Part shown: positions 1 to 5,492 of the stretch, piece after piece | Numbering within the stretch: position 1 is the stretch's first letter | Layout: each line of letters starts with the position of its first letter | NCBI GenBank assembly: GCA_013139625.1 | Contig: WTAK01000033.1 | Coordinates: 1-5,492, forward strand | DNA length: 5,492 nt | From: Candidatus Delongbacteria bacterium | GTDB lineage: Bacteria; UBA4055 | Reading direction: 5' to 3' | Translations under genes and position numbers: made by a program | Notes under the pieces: model-generated | Database searches by the model: none | Seen by the model: the letters and a program-made list of their open reading frames with translations, nothing else | Told to the model about the DNA's origin: nothing

Positions 1-2
1 GG

Positions 3-2612
3 TATGGAACAACTGCTGATGGAGGATCTGGTGCAAATATGAGTGTCTCAGCTACGGCATTGCAGGAACATTGGTATTACAACACTACATATACTACTGT
101 TGGTTCTGTAGCAGATCCGGCTCAGGATGCTTCAATTATTCAAGCTGAACTTGATGCAAGAAGACCTTGGTGGTGGGCTGGAGGAGTTCACTCATTTATA
201 CTTGATGGATATACTGATGATTACTGGTATCATTTTAACTGGGGATGGGCTGGAGATCAAGACGGTTGGTTCCAAATCATATTCTTAGTACCTGTTCATA
301 TAGGCGGAGATTATACTTCCTCTCAATATAGAATTTCGTGTGTTCCCGATACTGATATATTTGGTATTAACTGGCCAGTACCAGAGAATTTTACGGGGCA
401 AGTTTTAAATGATGAAGATGTTGAACTAACTTGGACCGCTCCTGTAGGTGACAACCAAGATAGCTATAATATATGGAAAACAATAAATGGTGCAAGTGCA
501 GTTCTTTTAGCAAATACGGCAAATACTTTTTTCTCAGATCTGAATCAAGTGACAGGAGATTATTCTTATTATGTAACTGCTGTTTATAGTGATGGAGAGT
601 CACATAATACTGATTCATACAGCGTTGATATACAAGAATCAATAGCATATCCTGTAGCGGATAATTTATCTGCTACACCAGTCGGAAGAACAAGTATAGA
701 TCTTGAATGGACTATCCCATTTACCGGCATTATTTTCTTTGAAGAGGATTTTGAAGCTGGTATGATCTCTACTGATTGGGTGCAAAAGACTTCAGAAAAT
801 CTAAAAGGAGATTCAAAACCAGTTCGTCAATTCTTTTATGAAGATGATCTTGATGAAATAAGATTATTAGATCGTGATTCTGCACCACATATTGTGACTC
901 ATGGGTATTATGCATGTATCTTTAGCGCAGATGCGGAAAGAAATCTATGGTTATTCTCTCCGGAATTTACTTTTAATACTACATCTCTAATAAATTTTTG
1001 GACAAGATTTAAATATGGTGGTGATATTGGAGATGAAAATGTAATATTCAATATTGTTGCTTACAATGGGGATTTTACTGAGGAAAACGGAGCAACTTAT
1101 GATGTGATAGGAAGATGGGACAGCTCAGTTGATCCTGAAAATGATTGGGAAAGTGAGTGGGAAGTTAGTCTTGCAACTCTTGATGGTCAGACTAAGAGAG
1201 TTGGTTTTATGGTCGAAGCGAATGCAAACGATTATTATACTTTTGCTATTGATGATATTGTAATCGGATCAACCTCTGGAGGTATTCCTGATGATCCGAC
1301 AGGTTATGAAGTTTATAGAAATAATATTTTAGCAACAACCATAAATAATCCCGAAGCAACTTTCTGGGCAGATCTTGGTTTTGCTGATGGAGATAATGAA
1401 TACTTTATAAGAGTATTATATCCTACCGGACATTCTATTCCATCTGAAGAAGTAAGTGTTTTTATGGATGCAAATCTGAAACCTGATTATCTAACTGGAA
1501 TTTTTAATGGTGCAGAAGTAGATCTTAGCTGGTATATGCCTTACGGAACACCTAGCCACTGGTCAGCATATATTGATCCTCAGAATTGTACAACAACCGT
1601 AGATTACTTAGATGATACTGATTGTGCGAGAAGAAGAGTAGAATTTAGAGCTGAAGATCTGGGTCTTTATTATCCTGTTACGATAGATTCGATAGCAGCA
1701 GGATTTTATGAATGGGAGGATGAAGCATGGAATAGTGATACTTTCATAATTCGACTATGGGATGGGCATCCTTCAGATGGTTCAGGTACATTGCTATGGG
1801 AAAGTGGTACTTTAACAGCAACTTCTGGAGAGATATACTCAGTTGCTTTGGATATGCCATATGCTCTGAATAACGAATGGAATGTTGAAGTAGAAGCTTT
1901 AGACGGAACAACCGGTCATCCTTCTACTCTTGCTGGTCCTTCAACGTCAGGTATTAACAGTTATTTTTTCTACACTCTGGAAGATTCGTATAATTATTAT
2001 GTATCTTCTGGTGGTTTACCATTAACTTACTGCATGCTTGCTTATGTTATAGGTGGAGATCCTGATCCGATAGTTAAATCAGGTTGGACTGCAAAAAAAG
2101 ATCTAGTAGAAAAATTACCTATGATCGATAATAGAATAAGAGAAATAACTGATCTAGAGATTAATGGAAAAGGATTAGATTGCTATAATATCTACAGAAA
2201 TGATGCATTGATCGGAACAACAACAACAACAAATTATACAGATAATCCAACTTACGGTACTTATTATTATAAGGTAACAGCTCTCTATGCAAATCCATTT
2301 GGAGAATCAACTCCGAGTAATGAAATATGTATATATCCACCACCAGGTCCGGATCCATTTTACACAAGTGTTGAGCTAGAGATAACAGGTTCGTTAATAA
2401 CGATAACTTGGGAATCACTAGCAGAAGCAACGGGTTATAATGTATATTCTTCATCAGATCCTTATGGAACTTTTACTTTGGTAGGTTCAACTTCAGAATT
2501 ATTCTTTGATACAACTGTTTTTGGAGATAAAAGGTTCTATTACGTTGTTGGAACAATTGATAGGAAAGAACCATTGAAAGAAATTAAGGTAAGAAATTCA
2601 AATATGAAATAG
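3..2612 (+). CDS. C10-family cysteine peptidase with Fn3 and adhesin-like modules (copy A, 5'-truncated)
   Basis: The frame is open from base 3, so the ATG at 39 is an internal Met and not the start: codons 3-38 encode YGTTADGGSGAN, which align with YGTELDGG of copy B. By comparison with B about 264 N-terminal residues are missing (signal peptide, prodomain, catalytic Cys). Counting from the Met at 39, residues 1-105 are the C-terminal part of a C10 (streptopain-like) papain-fold domain, with catalytic His51 in GGVHSFILDGYT and the motif YHFNWGW at 64-70. There follow an Fn3 domain (111-198), a split Fn3 (205-228 plus 419-476) enclosing a choice-of-anchor J/cleaved-adhesin-like domain (229-418), a second split Fn3 (480-503 plus about 711-768) enclosing another beta-sandwich (504 to about 700), and a last Fn3 (773-848). 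It ends DRKEPLKEIKVRNSNMK, with no visible T9SS sorting domain. Expected to be an exported protease. The family call is firm; activity is unknown because the nucleophile is out of view. Confidence 0.9.
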   Translation, partial: YGTTADGGSGANMSVSATALQEHWYYNTTYTTVGSVADPAQDASIIQAELDARRPWWWAGGVHSFILDGYTDDYWYHFNWGWAGDQDGWFQIIFLVPVHIGGDYTSSQYRISCVPDTDIFGINWPVPENFTGQVLNDEDVELTWTAPVGDNQDSYNIWKTINGASAVLLANTANTFFSDLNQVTGDYSYYVTAVYSDGESHNTDSYSVDIQESIAYPVADNLSATPVGRTSIDLEWTIPFTGIIFFEEDFEAGMISTDWVQKTSENLKGDSKPVRQFFYEDDLDEIRLLDRDSAPHIVTHGYYACIFSADAERNLWLFSPEFTFNTTSLINFWTRFKYGGDIGDENVIFNIVAYNGDFTEENGATYDVIGRWDSSVDPENDWESEWEVSLATLDGQTKRVGFMVEANANDYYTFAIDDIVIGSTSGGIPDDPTGYEVYRNNILATTINNPEATFWADLGFADGDNEYFIRVLYPTGHSIPSEEVSVFMDANLKPDYLTGIFNGAEVDLSWYMPYGTPSHWSAYIDPQNCTTTVDYLDDTDCARRRVEFRAEDLGLYYPVTIDSIAAGFYEWEDEAWNSDTFIIRLWDGHPSDGSGTLLWESGTLTATSGEIYSVALDMPYALNNEWNVEVEALDGTTGHPSTLAGPSTSGINSYFFYTLEDSYNYYVSSGGLPLTYCMLAYVIGGDPDPIVKSGWTAKKDLVEKLPMIDNRIREITDLEINGKGLDCYNIYRNDALIGTTTTTNYTDNPTYGTYYYKVTALYANPFGESTPSNEICIYPPPGPDPFYTSVELEITGSLITITWESLAEATGYNVYSSSDPYGTFTLVGSTSELFFDTTVFGDKRFYYVVGTIDRKEPLKEIKVRNSNMK
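723..1292 (+). other. Choice-of-anchor J / cleaved-adhesin-like domain inserted in an Fn3 unit (copy A)
   Basis: This is a protein-domain region inside copy A (residues 229-418 counted from base 39). It starts FFEEDFEAGMISTDWVQKT, has the body motif NLWLFSPEF with a following FWTRFKYG strand, and ends with VGFMVEANANDYYTFAIDD, the typical closing strand-and-turn of choice-of-anchor J/cleaved adhesin domains. It lies between the first strands of an Fn3 unit (DNLSATPVGRTSIDLEWTIP) and its remaining strands (PTGYEVYRNNILATT). Copy B carries the same domain at about 4145-4690. Such domains are usually linked to carbohydrate or surface binding; the ligand here is unknown. Confidence 0.65.
1548..2138 (+). 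other. Second inserted beta-sandwich domain in an Fn3 unit (copy A)
   Basis: Residues of about 504-700 of copy A (counted from base 39) form a beta-rich domain that I cannot name to family level. It opens SHWSAYIDPQNCTTTVDYL and continues with RRVEFRAEDLGLYYPVTIDS, FIIRLWDGHPSDGSGTLLWE and WNVEVEALDG, ending near YYVSSGGLPLTYCMLAYV. It resembles the all-beta domains that sit inside Fn3 units of long secreted proteins of FCB bacteria. Cys517 and Cys529 are kept in copy B and could be paired or bind a ligand. The flanks read as Fn3 strands: VDLSWYMPYG before it and CYNIYRNDALIGTT after it. Copy B holds the same domain from about 4961, cut by the window end. Confidence 0.5.
2217..2231 (+). repeat. 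Short ACA trinucleotide run (5 units)
   Basis: Five consecutive ACA codons encode a Thr5 run in the turn after the NIYRNDALIG strand of the third Fn3 unit in copy A. The repeat is in frame, so slippage here would change only the Thr count. The matching part of copy B is beyond the window, so its stability cannot be compared. Confidence 0.7.
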
Positions 2613-2613
2613 G
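2611..2613 (+). promoter_or_regulatory. Weak ribosome-binding site of copy B
   Basis: AGG lies 7 bases before the ATG at 2621 and overlaps the TAG stop of copy A (2610-2612). It is the only purine-rich match at a proper distance and is weak. The 8-base gap between the genes leaves no room for a separate promoter, so translation of B is probably coupled to A or independent of a strong Shine-Dalgarno, as is common in FCB bacteria. Confidence 0.35.
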
Positions 2614-2620
2614 TATAACC

Positions 2621-3724
2621 ATGAAAAGCATATTTACGATAATATTAGTGCTGAGTATCTCACTCTCTGCTGCATTTGTTGACAAAAAGAGAGCTCAAAA
2701 AGTAGCAGAGAACTTTTACAAGAATCGTTGTCCTGAAGTGTCAGCCAAAATAGGTGCAAATGTTATAAAGATTTATGAAAACATATATATGGGAGAGGTC
2801 ACAAGATATACTGTAGAGTTTGAAAAGGGTTTTGTAATAGTAACATCAAATGATCAATTAAGACCTATTTTGGGATATTCAGATCATGGAACTGTTCCTG
2901 ATCTTGGTAAACTTGGAGGAGAGAATTTTAAAGAATGGTTTGAAAATTATGACAAACAGCTTTATTGTGCAGTAACTACAAAATATGTGGATGAAGATGC
3001 CGTACAAGAATGGAAAGATATAGAGAATAATGTATTTCCCAAAATTGGTAATATTGTCGTTGACAAACTTATAGAATCAAAATGGTGTCAACTTTATCCT
3101 TGGAATGATCAATGTCCTGAAAAAGACAATACTTGGACTTATGCTGGAAGTGTGGCTACAGCAATGGCTCAGATCTTAAAATATCATCAATTTCCTCCAT
3201 TCGGTCAGGGATCAGTCTCATATGCATGGAATGACACAACATTATCTGCCAATTTTTCATCTTCTTCTTTCGATTATGATATGATGAAAAATGAGGTCAT
3301 TTACGAATATGGGCTTTACCCAGAATATTGGGAATCACTGAATATGACACAGCCTGAAAAAGATATGCTTTCGAATTTTATATATGATGTTGGACTTTCA
3401 GTTGAAATGAATTATGGAACTGAGTTGGACGGAGGTTCAACATCGGATATACTAAATACTCATGATGCTTTTTCAAATAACTGGTATGCTGATTCATCTG
3501 CATATCATGAGTTAGGAACTCCAATAGATCCTGCAGCAGATGCTAGTATGATTCAAGCAGAATTGGATGCAAAGAGACCATGGTTATGGGCAGGAGGAGA
3601 TCATGCTTTTATTCTTGATGGGTACACAAGTGATTATTGGTATCACTTTAATTGGGGCTGGGGTGGTGATCAAAATGGATGGTTTCAGAGAACATTTTTA
3701 GTTCCATATGGAGTTGGTGGTTGA
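2621..3724 (+). CDS. C10-family peptidase homologue, Cys-to-Ser, ending at a premature TGA (copy B, N-terminal part)
   Basis: The 367-residue reading frame starts at an ATG followed by a signal peptide (Lys2, hydrophobic 4-15, likely cleavage after SAA at 16-18), which fixes the start. Residues of about 21-140 are a Spi-type prodomain: RAQKVAENFY (24-33) and GFVIVTSNDQLRPILGYS (70-87). The C10 catalytic domain starts near 150 with KWCQLYPWNDQCP (154-166), holding the family's W-x-Q and QCP positions. The nucleophile motif reads AGSVATAMAQILKYH (175-189), so Ser177 replaces the catalytic Cys. His328 (GGDHAFILDGY) and NWGW (344-347) are intact. The remaining cysteines (37, 116, 156, 165) are not at the nucleophile position. 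The frame stops inside the glycine-rich loop, before the last strand of the protease fold, and continues open afterwards. It lies 8 bases after copy A in the same direction. Likely exported and without normal cysteine protease activity. Confidence 0.88.
   Translation: MKSIFTIILVLSISLSAAFVDKKRAQKVAENFYKNRCPEVSAKIGANVIKIYENIYMGEVTRYTVEFEKGFVIVTSNDQLRPILGYSDHGTVPDLGKLGGENFKEWFENYDKQLYCAVTTKYVDEDAVQEWKDIENNVFPKIGNIVVDKLIESKWCQLYPWNDQCPEKDNTWTYAGSVATAMAQILKYHQFPPFGQGSVSYAWNDTTLSANFSSSSFDYDMMKNEVIYEYGLYPEYWESLNMTQPEKDMLSNFIYDVGLSVEMNYGTELDGGSTSDILNTHDAFSNNWYADSSAYHELGTPIDPAADASMIQAELDAKRPWLWAGGDHAFILDGYTSDYWYHFNWGWGGDQNGWFQRTFLVPYGVGG
3149..3151 (+). other. Catalytic-Cys position replaced by Ser (Ser177 of copy B)
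   Basis: The codon AGT sits where C10 peptidases have the nucleophile Cys of G-C-V-A-T-A-x-A-Q (Cys192 of SpeB preproprotein numbering). Alignment is unambiguous because VATAMAQILKYH follows directly. A single A/T difference at the first codon base separates AGT from TGT. Confidence 0.85.
3722..3724 (+). other. In-frame TGA interrupting copy B
   Basis: This is the only in-frame stop in copy B from 2621 to 5492. Flanking residues read GVGG-stop-AGGGDYT, matching the glycine-rich loop that precedes the last strand of SpeB, where I recall GGGAGG; the expected residue is therefore Gly, and GGA to TGA is one change. The frame is identical before and after, so there is no net frameshift. It may be a nonsense mutation, a sequencing error, or a read-through site. 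No other TGA occurs in frame across about 1,800 codons of A and B, which argues against a reassigned genetic code. Confidence 0.85.
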
Positions 3725-5492
3725 GCTGGCGGGGGTGATTATACCGCAAGCCAGGTTGGCGTTTCATATATACCGTTAATTGATTATTTTGTGATGTTTC
3801 CCGAACCGGAGAATTTTACAGGACAAGTATTGAATGGAGAAGATGTAGAATTGACATGGACAAAGCCTTCATCAGGAGATCCTGATAGTTACAATGTATA
3901 TAGAGCTACTGAATTCAGCGAAATAGTATTGTTGTCGAGTACAACAGGGTTATCCTATAGTGATCTTAATCTGCCAGAGGGAGACTATTCTTATTCTGTG
4001 AAAGCAGTCTATGCTAACGGAGAGTCGCGTTTTACCAGTTCATACAGTGTTGAGATCCAAGAAGTTGAACAATATCCAGTTGTTGATAATTTAACAGCAA
4101 CATCAATTGGAAGAACAAATATCGATCTTGAATGGATTATGCCGATCATTATTTTTGAGGAAGTAGATTTTGAAAATGGCTTCATTCCTGCTGATTGGGT
4201 TCAAAAAACCTCTGATGATTTAAAATCACCCATTAGAACATGGTGGTATGAAGATGAACTTGATGAGATCAGAATTTTAGATAGAACAACTGCTCCACAT
4301 ATTGTATTTCGTGGTGAATATGCTTGTATATTCAGTGTAGCCGCGGAAAGGAATCTTTGGTTGTTTTCACCAGAATTCACCTATAATTCAAAGTCGTTTG
4401 TAAGATTTTGGACAAGATTTAAGTATGGCGACGGTGCAGGAGGTAGTCAACATCAGATATTTAATGTAGTAGCATATTCTGGAGATTTCACTGATGAAGC
4501 TCCGGTTCCTTACGATGTTATTGGAAGATGGGATAGTGCTATAGATCCGACAAATGAGTGGGAAAGTGAATGGGAAGTTAGTCTAGTTGCTCTTGATGGA
4601 CAAACTAAAAGAATAGGATTCATGGTGGAAGCGAATGCGAATGATTATTATACTTTTGCTATAGATGATGTTTTGATTGGTTCAACTTTTGGTGCTATAG
4701 TTGATGAACCTACAGGATATGAAGTTTATAGAAATAATGTCTTAACAACAACCGTAAATGATCCAGAAGCAATTATCTGGTCTGATACAAATTTTGTAGA
4801 TGGTGAGAATGAATATTTTATCAGAGTTCTTTATCCTACCGGACATTCTATACCATCTGCAAAAGCAACTGCTTTTATCGATGCGAATCCAAAACCTGAT
4901 TATCTGACAGGCATTATGAATGGCCCTGAAAATGATCTCAGCTGGTATATGCCTTATGGTACACCTACCCACTGGTCTGCTTATATTGATCCTCAAAATT
5001 GTACAACAACAGTTGATTATTTACAGGATACAGATTGTGCAAGAAGGAGAGTTGAATTCCGTGCTGAAGATCTGGGTCTTTATTATCCAGTTACGATAGA
5101 TTCGATAGCAGCAGGATTCTATGAATGGGATGATGATCTTTGGGGTGCTAATACAAGTTTTATAATACGACTTTGGGAAGGACATCCAACTGATGGTTCA
5201 GGTACTTTGGTATATGAAAGTGGAACATTAACTGCTACTTCAGGAACTATATATAAAATTGGCTTACCAATGCCAGAAGTTCTTACTGGAGTTTGGAATA
5301 TTGAGGTTGAAGCATGGGATAATACGAAAGGACATCCATCAACTTTGGCAGGACCATCAACATCAGGAATTAACAGTTATTTCTATTACACCTATGAAAA
5401 TTCATATAACTACTATATTACATCCGGTGGAGAACCTTTAACTTATTGTATGTTGGCTTATGTTACAGGCGGAGATCCTGATCCGATCGTTA
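3725..5492 (+). pseudogene. Continuation of copy B after the TGA: end of C10 domain, Fn3 and adhesin-like modules (3'-truncated by window)
   Basis: These 589 codons are open in the frame of 2621-3724 and have no plausible start of their own with a ribosome site; the first in-frame GTG-ATG (3791-3796) lies between domains. They encode the last strand of the C10 domain (GDYTASQVGVSYIP), an Fn3 domain (about 3797-4060), the first strands of a split Fn3 (about 4073-4144), a choice-of-anchor J-like domain (about 4145-4690, with NLWLFSPEF and YYTFAIDD), the rest of that Fn3 (PTGYEVYRNN, about 4703-4880), the start of a second split Fn3 (4886-4960) and most of the second inserted beta-sandwich. By comparison with A about 178 residues remain beyond the window. 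In 4556-4669 against 1143-1256, 11 of 15 differing codons are synonymous, so protein-level constraint is visible. Labelled pseudogene because of the stop; it is one coding sequence with 2621-3724 if the TGA is read through or erroneous. Confidence 0.75.
3726..3754 (+). other. Imperfect RNA hairpin directly after the in-frame TGA
   Basis: CTGGC (3726-3730) pairs with GCCAG (3750-3754). Inside it, after a small internal loop (3731 against 3748-3749), 3732 pairs with 3747 and 3734-3736 (GGT) with 3743-3745 (ACC), with one G-G mismatch between, closing a GATTAT loop (3737-3742). It begins one base after the TGA. The surrounding 50 bases (3711-3760) are 60% G+C by hand count, well above the AT-rich neighbourhood. 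The structure may simply follow from glycine codons; a stop-codon read-through role is speculative. Confidence 0.4.

Larger units (their letters stand above)
3413..5492 (+). repeat. Tandem duplication: copy B segment homologous to 3-2076
   Basis: From the codon for Tyr in YGT (base 3 in copy A, 3413 in copy B) the two genes align collinearly to the window end (A base 2076, B base 5492), with only a few in-frame length differences; the clearest is about 4 extra codons in B in the glycine-rich loop. Similarity is uneven. The catalytic part is clearly diverged, whereas 1650-1717 and 5063-5130 differ at only 2 of 68 bases, both synonymous. This is a head-to-tail duplication of a whole gene rather than of a single domain. 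Confidence 0.88.

Noticed and set aside
39..41. ATG at 39 as the start of copy A
   Set aside because: The frame is open upstream to base 3 and the upstream codons align with the C10 domain of copy B; a start here would lack the signal peptide, the prodomain and half the protease.
391..648. Minus-strand reading frame
   Set aside because: It lies fully opposite the well-supported Fn3 coding of copy A and has low-complexity, Leu/His/Tyr-rich content typical of an antisense shadow.
2161..2454. Minus-strand reading frame
   Set aside because: It is antisense to the last Fn3 units of copy A, with no ribosome site or recognisable domain.
3722..3754. Selenocysteine insertion site (TGA plus downstream hairpin)
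   Set aside because: The position is a glycine-rich loop with no Cys in the paralogue, the apical loop is only about 12 bases from the TGA (shorter than bacterial SECIS elements), and C10 peptidases are not known selenoproteins.
3791..3796. Translation restart (GTG or ATG) giving a separate protein from the region after the TGA
   Set aside because: No ribosome-binding site precedes it and no signal peptide follows; it lies in a linker between the C10 and Fn3 domains.
4742..4996. Minus-strand reading frame
   Set aside because: It is antisense to the Fn3 and inserted-domain coding of copy B, which aligns with copy A at protein level.
5259..5441. Short plus-strand reading frame
   Set aside because: It is out of frame with copy B, whose own frame here is conserved with copy A, and shows no independent features.

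Overview
The window is AT-rich and coding on the + strand from end to end. It holds two tandem, paralogous, multidomain secreted proteins of the C10 (streptopain/SpeB-like) cysteine peptidase family. Each joins a C10 protease domain to a long C-terminal tail of fibronectin type III (Fn3) and lectin/adhesin-like beta-sandwich modules. This architecture, the AT-rich codon use and the near absence of Shine-Dalgarno sequences suggest a Gram-negative bacterium of the FCB group (Cloacimonadota, Delongbacteria or Bacteroidota-like). That placement is an inference from protein style only; no taxonomic marker gene is present.

Layout. Copy A (3-2612) enters the window already inside its C10 catalytic domain. 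It keeps the catalytic His and the NWGW motif, runs through four Fn3 units, two of which are split by inserted domains, and ends at a TAG. Copy B starts 8 bases later (2621) with a signal peptide, a Spi-type prodomain and a C10 catalytic domain. B is read in one frame to the window edge (5492) except for a single in-frame TGA at 3722-3724. The 589 codons after that TGA are open and encode the same module series as A. There is no intergenic stretch above 8 bases, and no RNA gene, mobile element or CRISPR.

Points of interest. (1) In B the catalytic Cys of the conserved G-C-V-A-T-A motif reads Ser (Ser177, AGT; one base from TGT), while the His, Asn and Trp residues are kept, so B looks like a pseudoprotease. 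(2) The TGA falls in the glycine-rich loop near the end of the C10 domain, where SpeB as I remember it has Gly; GGA to TGA is one base. Sequence downstream is still under coding constraint. (3) Two Fn3 units per protein appear to be interrupted by whole inserted beta-sandwich domains. (4) A and B are a tandem duplication with uneven similarity, including a 68-base patch with only two synonymous differences.

The two genes probably form one transcription unit of exported proteins, with A possibly the active protease and B a damaged or repurposed partner. A's nucleophile lies outside the window, so its activity cannot be judged.
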